A DNA stretch of 64,000 nt, from assembly GCA_032622095.1 (NCBI GenBank), contig CP136062.1, forward strand, positions 140,824,351 to 140,888,350, written 5' to 3'. A program made the position numbers and the translations under genes. This document shows positions 47,837 through 58,938 of this stretch, one piece after another. Positions within the stretch are counted from its first letter, which is position 1; every line of letters begins with the position of its first letter. This stretch comes from Siphonodentalium dalli (taxonomy: Eukaryota > Mollusca > Scaphopoda > Gadilida > Siphonodentaliidae). The notes beneath the pieces were generated by a model. The model did no database searches. It was given only the letters and a program-made list of their open reading frames with translations, and was not told the origin of the DNA.

Positions 47837-47860
47837 ATAAATGTTAAACAGTTTACATAC

Positions 47861-47994
47861 CGACTATTTACAGAAGATGACGTCAACACTGGAAGGGCCA
47901 CTGGATTGTCTACATTGTCGTTTTGGTTACGATCTCGCTCCCTTTGCATCTGTCGTTGTCTTCTTGGTGAAATAACTATCATACAAGCAAAAGT
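47861..47994 (-). CDS. RNF4: RNF4-like E3 ubiquitin ligase, internal exon (Arg-rich linker)
   Basis: Seen: a minus-strand open segment containing VISPRRQRQMQRERDRN followed by a neutral linker ends at CG|GTATGT in phase 2, which matches the next exon. The 5' boundary is ambiguous. Acceptor CTGTTAG (exon start 47994) keeps phase 0 with the upstream exon and adds TFACM. A second AG (exon start 47975) gives a sequence closer to RNF4 (SIV then VI then PRR) but does not match the phase of the upstream donor as read. Family knowledge: RNF4 has a SIM of the type VVIV followed by an arginine-rich motif that binds nucleosomes; the IV-VI and PRRQRQ stretch sits at the same place. A 34-bp inverted-repeat pair begins 25 bp past the donor, and a mariner-like MITE lies about 43 bp before the acceptor. 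Confidence 0.78.
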
Positions 47995-48036
47995 CTAACA
48001 GATTATTATCATTGTATCTATAACTAATCTAAGGTA

Positions 48037-48165
48037 CAGTAATGGCCTAAATAATCGACTCCTTAACCACAGAAGAATTATGGTTTAGATTTAGTTGGAA
48101 ATATGGCTTGTTGCCATTCAAAGGAAAGCTCTCACTGAGAGCTTTCCGGTGAATGGCAACAAGCC
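48037..48165. mobile_element. Tc1/mariner-like foldback MITE, copy 7, right end lost
   Basis: The left end TA-CAGTAATGGCCTAAATAA and the central hairpin are present; the right arm stops after GGCAACAAGCCATATTT. It lies about 43 bp upstream of the acceptor of the RNF4-like exon at 47994. Confidence 0.82.
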
Positions 48166-49559
48166 ATATTTTAAGTCCTCAAGATTTACTGGCAAAAGAC
48201 TCCAAAAGAGCTACAATTCTACAACCCAAGAAATTGGCATTTTCTTCTTTCACAGTTGCAGAAATTTTATATTGGGATCTACATCTTTTCTACAGCTTTG
48301 CCGTAGCTAATTTTGAGGGCTAATGATAGGTAACCATAGTCGCTATTATATATGTATGTGGGTCTCAAGTTCACTGAGCCTAAAAAAATATTATAAAGTG
48401 TTTTGCAAGAGGAGCTGTGGGTTCATGTTTGGTTCCCATTGCCCAAGCCCAAATTTCGCCTTTGTCACATCTCCCCTACCCGATACATAGATTAATGTCT
48501 ACATCACATATACATGTATATGTCCCCTAAATGAAACCAACAAAATGATAAACAAAGATAATTTTATTGCTAACCATTAGAGAACCATTTTTCGGAAAAA
48601 TAAATCTATTCAAGGATATACACTCCCAAAACAAGAGATGGGCTGTTGCATGGTGCATACCCCTATGTGGCATACTGCCTAGATCATGCCATGAACCTCT
48701 ATTTTAGCTACACCCGTAAAGATCATATTCCACCAGTACAAAACATGGGAACATAGTGGATGCTCTGAACCGTTCTGACCGGGAACTTTATAAATTGAAC
48801 AAACAAGGCAGGGAATATATTTCTTTGTTAATATTTGTTCCTCAATAATCTAATTCACACAAGAGAGTGGTCCCAGCTCGAGATTGAATTAAGTACCCAG
48901 GGGAATTCCATAATTGTAAGGAACGCAAAGCAAATTCTCTTACAAAGTCACTTAAATTGTGCAATTTGGAGTTGGGAACTTCAACTACAGTGAAGTACTG
49001 TAATGTGGAAGGAGGTCGAAATGTAGCTTGTTGTGGTAGAGTGGCTTGTTTTGCCTCCAAATCGCTGTTACAAATAATTAAAACTGATCTTTCGATCTAT
49101 ATAATTATCTCTATCTTGATTCTATGATTAATGTCTGCTCTGTGTATCTTGGCTGTATCCTCGATGTGAAGGCCCAAACCCTTGGGGATCTCTTAACTTG
49201 AGCCCGCGGATAGCCAAATTAGGACAGATAAATCCATTACAAAATGGTATTTATTTAGAATTATCACAGAACAAGTAGAGATATATCTATAATCGATCAT
49301 AAATATATGCCGCTATGGGTCTTTTGCAGATATCACTATCAGAATACCATATGTAACATGTCTAATAGGCAATTCGCTAAAAGTCTTAACAAAGTTAGCC
49401 AATGCCAGGGGTGACACTCCAAAACCCCACAAATCTTGACAAAGTATTGCCATTTTTGGTTTCAATAAATCAATTAAGTCTGTAAAAGTACATCAAAAGT
49501 CAGTAAACAAGTTTGTGTCATTACTACTTTTTCACATCAACTGAACTATACTACATGAC

Positions 49560-50576
49560 AATGAAAGTCTCAACTTAGGTAGGGGAATAATTTAATGGTT
49601 GACAAGTTTCATAATGATCTGATCAGGGATGTGGTCTGTAGGGTGTGCCAAAGGATTTAGTGATGCAAAGAGTAATTTCTAAAATGGCCACCGGCGGCCA
49701 TATTTTTTTGCCGTATGACCCCAAAATGACTCATTCCCATCTACATGTCAATATCAACATCCATGACAAATTTCATGAAGATCAAACAAACAGATCGGTC
49801 TATAACCCATGCTAATGGATTTTGTAGAAATATTTAGTCATACAAAGAGTAAAATCCAAAATGGCCATTGGTGGCCATATTTTTTTGCCAAATGACCCCA
49901 AAATGACTCGTTCCCATCAAGGCCACCCCGATGATCCATATGAAGTTTGGTGATGATCAGATCAGGGATGTGGTATGTAGGGTATGTCAAAGTATTTAGT
50001 GGTGCAAAGAGTAAAATCCAATATGGCTCCCGGCGGCCATATTTTTTTGCCAAATGACCCCAAAATGACTCGTTCCCATCAAGGTCACCCCGATGATCCA
50101 TATGAAGTTTGGTGATGATCGGATCAGGGATGTGGTCTGTAGGGTGTGTCAAAGGATTTAGTGATGCAAAGAGTAAAATCCAAGATGGCCACCAGCGGCC
50201 ATGTTTTTTGGCCGATTGATCCTAAAATGACTCGTTCCCATCTACATGTAAATGTCAACATTCATGACAAATTTTATGATGATCAGATAAACAGTACGGC
50301 CTGTAGCCACCGCCAATGGATTCAAATTTGAAATCCAAGATGGCCACCAGCGGCCAAGTTTTTTGGCCGAATTACCCCAAAATGACTCGTTCCCATCTAC
50401 ATGTCAATGTCAACATTTGTGACAAATTTCATAATGATCAGACCATAGATACGACCTGTAGCCCGCGCCAAAGGAAATTGTTGACGGACACATGGACACA
50501 CGCACACACGGACGACGGACGCCAACCCATGGCAATAGCTCAAACTTACAAAGTAAGTTGAGCTAAAAATGACAGT
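49560..50576. repeat. Tandem array of 155-165 bp 'GATGGCC-GGCGGCCAT' units
   Basis: Five units of CAAAGAGTAAAATCCAA(G)ATGG, GGCGGCCAT, TGACCCCAAAATGACTCGTT and TGATGATCAGATCA. It ends GACACATGGACACACGCACA ... GCAATAGCTCAAACTTACAA and AAGTTGAGCTAAA. The apparent proteins of the form KMTRSHLHVNVNI are repeat artefacts. Confidence 0.88.
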
Positions 50577-50654
50577 TAATCTGAAGTGTACCCAATGTAG
50601 GTAGCCTCGCCCTTTTATACGACGAGATACCGTGGGTATTACTACCACCTATAA

Positions 50655-50948
50655 GTGATACCCACAAGTGATACCAACATCCATATCAAATTACATTGAG
50701 ATCTGACAACCAGTGGCTGAGATATCTTCTGGGACAGACATAAAACCATGATTTCCAGGTAAACAAAGATGAATAACTCTAAAACGGAAAATCTGAACAA
50801 AACGATTGAACATTCCATTGAATGTCCTAATAGTGGTGAACATCCATAACAAATTTCATGGAGATCCAACAATCTGTGGTTAAGATATCTGTCCGGACGC
50901 ATGTAATCAAGTATACCCACCATTTCCTTTGGTCATGGGGGTATAATT
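50655..50948. repeat. Single-copy member of the AAAGATGAATAACTCTA unit family
   Basis: Partial units with AAAGATGAATAACTCTAAAA at 50766, ending TATACCCACC / GGGGGTATAA. Confidence 0.75.
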
Positions 50949-52710
50949 ATTGCCGTATTGCTGAAATATATTGAAGTAGACATCACTAAAAGCCTTGATC
51001 ATGCTTGATTAAGTCTGGTTACGGGTCATATCAGTTGATTTCTCATTGGAATGTACATGAAGGAATGCAGATGCACGCACATCAGACTGAAACTTTCAGC
51101 TGATCGAGTAATTTTTGTACAAGATAAGCATCTGTTTTGCCTTTTTAATACATTACGTGTTCGCTGGTTCATCTTAGATGGTATCTACCATTTACATAAC
51201 AAGTGCATTGCTAGGGCACGGTAAAATACACCAGTAGTAATTTCAAGAAAGGGTTATAACTCTCATGAACATTGGCAGAAGGAACCCAAATTTGAACTTG
51301 ACCTGTATTTTGGGCTAGTAAACTCATTTACCAAATTTCATTTAACCCAGTTCAGACCTACTAAAGCCACATAAAAATGCACATAGTGTGTTTTTTTTAA
51401 GGACTAAGCCCAAAGTTCTCCAACTTGGTTCTGGTACTGTAAATCCTGCTATAGAAGTTTACATAGCGTACCGCAGGCATTGGTGCAGAAATCACAACTT
51501 ACATGCATTGGTTCCCAAGACCTGAAAAAGAAAATTTCATAATTGAAACAGTGCTGATGCCAGGAGAATAATAATTGGGCAGTAGATAATTTTACAACAG
51601 GACATAATCATAATAGTCAGTGCAGCATAATATGACCGTTGGAAAAGTTTTGCACTATATAACTATACGAAGTGCGTGCATTAATAGTCGATTAATAATT
51701 ATATAATTAGCCATTCCAGACATGGATACTGATAAAACCTGACACTGACTGTTCTGGTTCCAATTCCGTGATTGTACATTCTGAATCAACAGACCTTGAC
51801 TCGCTTGATTCTGATTCATAACTTTCCAAAATTTGAGATGTATTGTACATGCATTGCGGTGAAGGATATAATTTAATTTAATTCGGATATACATTTATTT
51901 TCTGTGCCAGAAATTATTAGAGAGGTATGATGCTATGGTTAATTAAACAATGTTTTGTTTCAGATAATGTTGTTACTTGAATTATCTTTCATAACAGTTC
52001 GTCTTTGATAATTATTATATAATTCAACTTCCAAAACAGCGGTCACAAACTTCCAACGAGCCGCGCAATCGACAGCGTACCTACCGTTTTCCACAATCAA
52101 AGGAGTTCTCAGGAAACGAAGGGATGTAACTCAGGTCATATTTGGCTGCTAAGACCAAAACTATAATATAATGTGTATTCCAATATATAGTTATATTTAA
52201 AACTAAATTATATAGATTGCTTCATCTTCATTAATATTCATTAAAATTCAGCAATGATTAAAATGGCCATGAGTAACTGAAATGCAGTCCTCTCAATTCA
52301 GATTGTTTGACTTCGCCAATCCGCTATGGCAACCCTTTGCTCTGACCCAGTTTGCTTCAGTAAATGGCTTTGGCATTGGTGATTGCCATAGCCAATTATG
52401 AGTGCTGGAAATTTGAGCTATGTTTACCAGTAGATGTGAGCATCCATGATCACCCACGACAAAATTTGAAATTAATTGTTTCCATGATATAATGGTGAAG
52501 ATCTATTCAGAGTTCCAGACATCCAGTTAAAACCACAACATTCAAAATCTAATTTAACACAGTTGTTTGCTTTGTTATGTTTATCAACAAATTATTCAGA
52601 GCTGTCCCTTGAAAATGTTGAAACTATAGGTCGTAGATGGATAGAAAATTCTTTAAACAAAATAGCGTCTTTCAGCGGCACTTCTTGTTCCAAACTTGTT
52701 ATTTTATACA
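50949..52710. other. Intron sequence of the RNF4-like gene, nothing specific
   Basis: AT-rich sequence with one GGGTTATAACTCTCATGAAC / TTGAACTTGACCTGTATTTT stretch (51250-51330) that matches the phrase of the other degenerate repeats. No further exon seen. Confidence 0.45.
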
Positions 52711-52952
52711 TTAACATGTTTTATACTAAAGCATCATTGACGAGTAGCTATCCCACAGGAAATGCTCAAATAATAAGGTTATCAGTTGAACTTGTTATCT
52801 AAACATTTCCCTCAATAAATAGGACACCATCTGTACTTTTATTTATCTATCTTCCCCTTATAATACCTGCTCATCCCTGCAAATCAATAATAGACCATTC
52901 CAATGTACCCTTTAATTGACTGGGACAATCCATATACTACAGAAATGGTTAA
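52711..52952 (+). mobile_element. piggyBac-like MITE, family A, diverged
   Basis: TTAA-CATGTTTTATACTAAAGCA on the left and ATACTACAGAAATGG-TTAA on the right. Only 7 bp separate it from the family B copy at 52960. Confidence 0.75.
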
Positions 52953-52959
52953 ATAAGTA

Positions 52960-53161
52960 TTAAATATCCTGTGCCAGTACATTTTCTTAATATATATGTG
53001 AGTCTCCTATAGGGAGCATCGCTTAAGAGAACGGACTGGCTTACAAGGTCAAGGTAAATATTATTAGGCAGTGTATTCTCTTATATATGTTTGGCTCCCT
53101 ATGGGAGACTCCCATATATAAGAGAATGAATTGGCACATGCTCCAGTCATGGAAGGGTTAA
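52960..53161 (+). mobile_element. piggyBac-like MITE, family B, next to an RNF4-like donor site
   Basis: TTAA at 52960-52963 and 53158-53161. The right end CAGTCATGGAAGGG and two diverged core hairpins are visible; the left terminal bases are shortened. It ends 15 bp from the splice donor of exon 53177-53304. Confidence 0.75.
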
Positions 53162-53176
53162 AAAACATTGACATAC

Positions 53177-53304
53177 CACTATTGATGAGTCTTGTGAATC
53201 TTCAGAATTCTGGGAGTCATCGGCATTCATGGCTGATGAATTTGTGAGATCCACAAATGACACATCTGTGGTAAGATCAATGCATTGCTGATCCCGTCTT
53301 GGAG
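53177..53304 (-). CDS. RNF4: RNF4-like E3 ubiquitin ligase, exon with SUMO-interacting motifs
   Basis: Seen: on the minus strand, acceptor TTTTATGTAG and donor GTG|GTATGT bound 128 nt that read open in one frame. The peptide has CIDLTTDVSFVDLT, two hydrophobic-D-L-T SUMO-interacting motifs, followed by a Ser/Asp/Glu-rich tract (DDSQNSEDSQDSSIV). Family knowledge: tandem SIMs of exactly this form let RNF4 bind SUMO chains, and nearby acidic or phosphorylatable serines strengthen binding. The exon enters in phase 1, so at least one upstream coding exon exists; I did not find it between 53.3 and 64 kb. A piggyBac-like MITE begins only 15 bp inside the downstream intron. The assignment rests on the order SIMs, Arg-rich linker, RING across four phase-consistent exons. 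Confidence 0.8.
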
Positions 53305-53388
53305 CTACATAAAATTTTAATCAATTAACGCAATTTGCACCTTCTGAAATGAAGGAAGGAATATAATCAAAATGTTCATTAACATAGA

Positions 53389-54541
53389 CATGGACCCACC
53401 TAGACCAAGTCTTCTCGGTCTATTACAGCTTGAGATAACGGTTGGGTTGATGCTGTTTTGGACTGAGTCCCATCCCGTTAGTCTTCTAAAAACGGACTTT
53501 ATGCACAGAATCATGGGCAGGAGTAATCTTGCTTATATGTCTTTGGATTAGGTCAAATGGCGCTTTGCGTATATGGACATAGAGGGCAACCTTTCCCAAG
53601 CATGATGATATCAAACATGCGTATATCAGACGTTCATTGAAAGTCAAAGCAACAAGATTTATAAGTAAACAAAGCCTTGTTTTCAAGAGAATTTTGATTT
53701 GTCGTGCAATCAGAAAATGCATGTAGTTAATACATTATATTAAATGATCATATCATCACCAGTGTAGTTTCCAGTACTTATTAGGGGACACCTGTTTTAT
53801 ATGCCAAAGTCATATCCGAAGGCCGCAGCCCTAAGGTGGGGAGGGTATGGGGTGGCCTCCCCCTGGAACTACATGTACATACTGCCATAAAATGACAATT
53901 TATTGTTTTATTTGATGATTTAGTGTTAGTTGTGTTTGTTTTCTAGTAATAATGGTCAAAAAACAAATTATCTGAGGATTTTTTTTTTCTTTCTGTTTTT
54001 TTTTGGGCGCCTGGAATTTGGGCGCCCATACCTGTTACAGGTACCAAAACTGGCCTGGAAATTACCCTGATCATCACTTTAACTTTTTAAGTTTTTCTAT
54101 CACGGTAAATGACATATCATTTTGAAGACAGATTAACCACAGACATGTCATATGATTAATCCCATTCAGGGTTTCACATGAATCTGGGCTCCACATGCAA
54201 ATGTACAGTAATGCCCTAATTAATCGACTCCTTTAACCACAGCAGAATTATGGGTAACTTTTCAGGATTTAGTCGGAAATATGGCTTGTTGCCATTCATT
54301 GGAAAGCTCTCACCGAGAGCTTTCCGATGAATGGCAACAAGCCATATTTCTGACTAAATCCTGAAAAGTTACCCATAATTCTGCTGTGGTTAAGAGGTCG
54401 ATTAATTAGAGCATTACTGTAGTTTTGTCTTTTCAATGAAAGTCTGTTATAGAAGACCAACGGGACAGGACTCGGTCCAAAACAGCATCAACCTCAGTTG
54501 TTGCAGCCTGGGCAAACACTTGGTCGAGGACCCACCTATTT
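53389..54541. repeat. Diverged inverted repeat around a mariner-like MITE
   Basis: GGTTGATGCTGTTTTGGACTG and GTCTTCT... at 53390-53500 match the reverse complement of 54430-54541 at roughly 75-80%. Open frames on the minus strand here (53722-53486) look like a coding relic but match no family I recognise. Confidence 0.55.
54206..54419. mobile_element. Tc1/mariner-like foldback MITE, copy 8 (full length)
   Basis: 214 bp flanked by TA with near-perfect arms, the closest match to copy 2. Confidence 0.92.
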
Positions 54542-55099
54542 AAATATTCAACTCTGCTTGGTCAGTTATCTTCTTTAGAGAGTTGAATCGGGCCATGTAA
54601 TAATCAGTATAATTAACCAAGTTTACATTTTATCAGAATACATGCCTACTTAGCAGGTGGTTTAGATAATCAATTGATACAATCTAAAGTCCACAAATGT
54701 CCAATAACTAAGAGAAATCAGAGTTCAAAACAAATTTATGAAATGCTTTGTTTTACTGCGGCGTAAACAGATACACATTGTGTTGACAGAATATGGTCAT
54801 CGCATGTGAAAATACTGAACATCAGGCCACTGAATCAGGGTTTGATTGGCTGAGAACTCCAGCTGTAAACTGTGGTTATCAGTGAAGGTCAAGTATTTAG
54901 ACGAGAGATCCGTAGGTTTTTCAGAATCGGGAAATCCCCTAATTTTTTGTAAACAAATAATTTATAAATGCAAGTTACTAGTATTCGGTTTCAACTGACT
55001 CTTTTCAAGAACCGATTATTGGATACTGCTATGTATTCCCTTTTGTGCATAGCGTTTGACCACACATAATTCCTAGTTTCTTATATACAATTTAACAAT

Positions 55100-56243
55100 G
55101 AAAGTGTCAATGACACTGTAGCTCAACTTGGAAAGGGAATAATTTCATGTGTTAAAGTCAATGGAGTGAGTAGGAATGTGGAAAGTTGAAAGGCCTAGTT
55201 ATGCAAAGAGTAAAATCTAAGATGGCCACTGGCAGCCATGTTTTTTTGCCGAATGACCCCAAAAAGACTCGTTCCCATTTACATGTTATTGTTAACATCC
55301 ATAACAAATTTCATGAAGATCTGACCAAAGCTACGACCTGTAGCCCGTGCCAAAGGATTTAGTCATGCAAAGAGTAAAATCCAAGATGGCTGCTGGTGGC
55401 CATGTTTTTTGGCCAAACAATCCTAAAATGACTCGTTCCCATCTACATGTCAATATTAACATCCATGACAAATTTCATGATGATCAGACGAGCATTATGA
55501 CCTGTAGCCAGCGCCAATGAATTGAATTTTGAAATCCAAATTGGCCACTGGTGGCCATGTTTTTTTGCCAATTGACCCCAAAATGACTCGTTCCCATCTA
55601 CATGACAATGTCAACATTCTTGACAAATTTCATAAAGATCGGACCAAAGGTACGACCTGTAGCCCCACGCCAAAGGATTTAGTCATACAAAAGGAAAAAC
55701 CAAGATGGCTGCTGGCGGCCAGTTTTTTTGGCCGAATGACCCCAAAATGTCTCGTTCCCATCTACATGTCATTGTTAACATCCATGACAAATTTCATGAA
55801 GATCTGACCAAAGCTACGACCTGTAGCCCGCGCCAAAGGATTTAGTCATGCAAAGAGTAAAATCCAAGATGGCTGCTGGTGGCCATGTTTTTTGGCCGAT
55901 TGACCCCAAAATGACTCGTTCCCATCTACATGTCATTGTTAACATCCATAACAAATTTCATGAAGATTTGACAAAAGCTACGACCTGTAGCCCGTGCCAA
56001 AGGATTTAGTCATGCAAAGAGTAAAATCCAAGATGGCTGCTGGCAGCCATGTTTTTTGGCCGAACGACACCAAAATGACTCGTTCCCATCTACATGTCAA
56101 TATCAACATTCATGACAAATTTCATAAAGATCAGACCAAAGGTATGACCTGTAGCCAGCGGGAAATGAAATTGTTGATGGACACACGGACGACGGATGCC
56201 AACCCATGGCAATAGCTCAAACTTACAAAGTAAGTTGAGCTAA
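55100..56243. repeat. Tandem array of the same unit family, six units
   Basis: It begins AATGAAAGTGTCAATGACAC then TGTAGCTCAACTT, has six units at 55204, 55370, 55530, 55690, 55850 and 56015, and ends GACGGATGCCAACCC ... GTAAGTTGAGCTAA. TAGCTCAACTT and AAGTTGAGCTA at the two ends are inverted. Confidence 0.9.
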
Positions 56244-56341
56244 TAAGGATCGTACAAAACCACTGCTGTGGACATAGTATATATGGTGGTAATTAGGGAC
56301 CCACGAAAATGGCGACACAGGAGATATATCCTACCTAGAGT

Positions 56342-56784
56342 CAGGCCTGCAAAAAGTGTTTCTGTCATTTGCAGAATGAGGTCCCCAGAGGGTGAATTTA
56401 GTGACGCTATCCCGTACAGTGGGCTAGCATCACCAGATTCACCCTCTGGGACCTAATTCTGCTTAGGCTTCATATTCTGGAAAGTATCTACAGTCTCAAA
56501 TTAATATTGTTCTTAGTTACTTTTTCCCTTCTGGGAAATTTCTATATCCCCTAATTTACAGAAGATAAAATGCATAATTGAGGTGACTAATGGGTGGAAA
56601 TCACTAACGTCCACTGGAGAACTTCAATCTGATCCTAGGTCTCCCATAGCAGTTGAGGCCTAAGAGAATGAGGTCCCCAGAGGGTGAATTTGGTGATACT
56701 AGCCCGCTGTGAGGGGTAGTATATTACATTCCCCCCTCTGGGAACCTCATTCTGCAAATGACAGAAACAGTATTAGCAGGCTTG
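56342..56784. mobile_element. hAT MITE, same family, 7/8 target duplication
   Basis: CCTAGAGT (56334-56341) and CCTAGAAT (56785-56792) flank ends CAGGCCTGCAAAAAGTGTTT and, reversed, CAAGCCTGCTAATACTGTTT. It contains two GGTCCCCAGAGGGTGAATT hairpins, colinear with 31379-31815. Confidence 0.87.
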
Positions 56785-57097
56785 CCTAGAATGAACTACT
56801 TCTCCCTTTTTTTTAGCCAGTGAGTAGTGACTTCTCGAAGATATTCCAGTATTCCACTGTGATTTGGGGGAAAATAATAATACAAACATGTTTTCAAACG
56901 AAGTTACATATACATTGTTGTTGTCGATGTAAGTGTTATCAGGAAGAGATGTATCTTTAACAAAGCCCATATCAGTATTTAACTACCCCAATATAAGCAT
57001 AATTAAAGCGATAGGCCTGGTTTTGGGCCATAAAGGGTATACAGTATACTGTTGTTACCATTATCCAAATGGTTTCCATATGATATAACCGATTAAC

Positions 57098-57190
57098 GAT
57101 TGATTGATTGATTGGGGTTTAATGTCGCTTTCAGCAACTCAGGCCATATCACAACATTGCCAATTTTAGTGGTGGAGGAATTCCGCACAC
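57098..57190 (+). repeat. Interspersed repeat (GATTGATTG-GGGTTTAATGTCGCTT type)
   Basis: The start resembles a repeat that I recall as common in molluscan genomes (GTTTAACGTCGCTTT then CAGCAAT...ATATCAC). The following 97-codon frame is not supported as a gene. Confidence 0.45.
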
Positions 57191-58741
57191 TTACGCCTAA
57201 TCTACCAGTGATGTCAATGGCTGATAAACTCGTCGACCATTGTCATCTATATTCTAGAACATTTCTTTTGGGCCATTACAAGGCCACAATGCACAACACA
57301 ATCATGATATTTTCCAAAATAAAATCATATATACTTGAGAGGTCAATAACTGCTTCATGGAATGAGCGTCTGCTTCTTGAACGTCGACCAGACATATTCA
57401 AGTAAATTATCTGGAATATAAACAATAATACAACTAGAGGTCTGCCTGTCCTAATAAAATAAAAGGTCGCTGACTAAAATGTCCCCCTGACGAAGGTGGC
57501 AGGTTTGAAGGATTTATGGGTTTCAGATCCCTATACTACAAACTGTTGGAGAACATACTGGTGGACATTCACGGCAAGTTTTAAAAAAGTTTCCTGGAAA
57601 ATGACGGAATACAGACTCGGACAAAAGATGCATCCCAAGATGTATAATTCTCTATCGAAAAATGGCAATAACTCCACCAAAATGACTCTGATCGAACTGA
57701 AAATATCAGGTATGCAGGTTCCCATGCTGGTTGACATCTGTGCCCATTGTTTTAAAAATTGACTGGAAAATGACGGAATACACGCTGGGACAAAAGATAC
57801 GTCCCAGGATGTACGATTCTATGTCAAAAAAGTTAAAAAGTGCAATAACTACGCCAAAATGAGTCCAACCGAACTCAAAAGTGCATTTAACACTGAAAGT
57901 AAGCGCAGATATCAAAATTAGGGTGAACAAAGAATGTTCATTGCAGCAAGCGACCGGCTCAGTCACTGATTGGTAGAAACAATCTGCTAATAATTATTTT
58001 ATTGACAGCTGTAGAAAGGTTCATTTTGCCATGTTTAAAAAACAATGACCGAGATATGAAGTAATACAAGCTCGGACAAAATTACAGGGTTCCACAAAAA
58101 ACTAAGTTGAAAAAGGGGAATAATAAGAGGGGAGGTGATATAATAAACCAGTTGCGTTGGAATTCGTCTCTTTTCATCGAGGAACCATAGCAGATAAATT
58201 ATGTTGTTATTCACCATTATATAATGATGCATAAACCACATATTGACAAGGAATATCAGGTCATGCGAATTTCTCTATGCAAATACATGTATTTCGTGGT
58301 TAGGGGCCATATTAATATGGGGCAGCATCATGCAAATATTTTAATATTATGGGTTCTAAGGCTTAAGTGTAAAAATTATTACACTTATGTGTATTATTCA
58401 CTAATAAATTGTTGAGTTTCAATGTATTGATATTGCATGCCTCACTCATATACATAGTCAAGAAAAATGCATTTAATATCTTTGACCATAGGTTTTGCAG
58501 AGTTATCAATCGTGGAAATGATATTATAGGAGATAATCATCTGTGCCTTTCTATTTATTAGTTCCCCTGCTTGGATATATACAGTAACGTTTTTTTTTAA
58601 ATATTCACAGTTACTGGACATAAAGTTCCAAAAAAACAAGGTTTTAATCAAGTCCAACCCTACCAACCAATAAGAAAGCTCTCTTATTGGTTGATGGGGG
58701 CGGGACTTTGATTAAGCCCTTTTGTTTTGGACTTATGTCCA

Positions 58742-58938
58742 TTAACCCTCCATGGAGCTTCTCTTATATATCAGTCTCCCATAGACAGGTTCGCATATAT
58801 AAGAGAATGCATTGGTCTAACAATATTTACCTTGACCTTGTAAGCCAGTGCAGTCTCTTATATATGCAAGAATGCACTGGCACCTGTGACAGGATCTTTA
58901 ATTCTGCACCAGCGCAGCTACATCCATGAAAGGGTTAA
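58742..58938 (+). mobile_element. piggyBac-like MITE, family B
   Basis: TTAA-CCCTCCATGGAGCTTC on the left; GCAGCTACATCCATGAAAGGG-TTAA on the right. Two cores and the ATTTACCTTGACCTTG linker, as in 885-1134. Confidence 0.82.

Noticed and set aside
49838-50561. Long ORFs of the type MTHPTDHIPDPIITKLHMDH and KMTRSHLHVNVNI
   Set aside because: They repeat with the 155-165 bp tandem unit and recur in the 55-56 kb array; this is periodicity without stops, not a gene.
57112-57405. 97-codon plus-strand ORF
   Set aside because: It starts inside an interspersed repeat and has no recognisable domain or splice sites.
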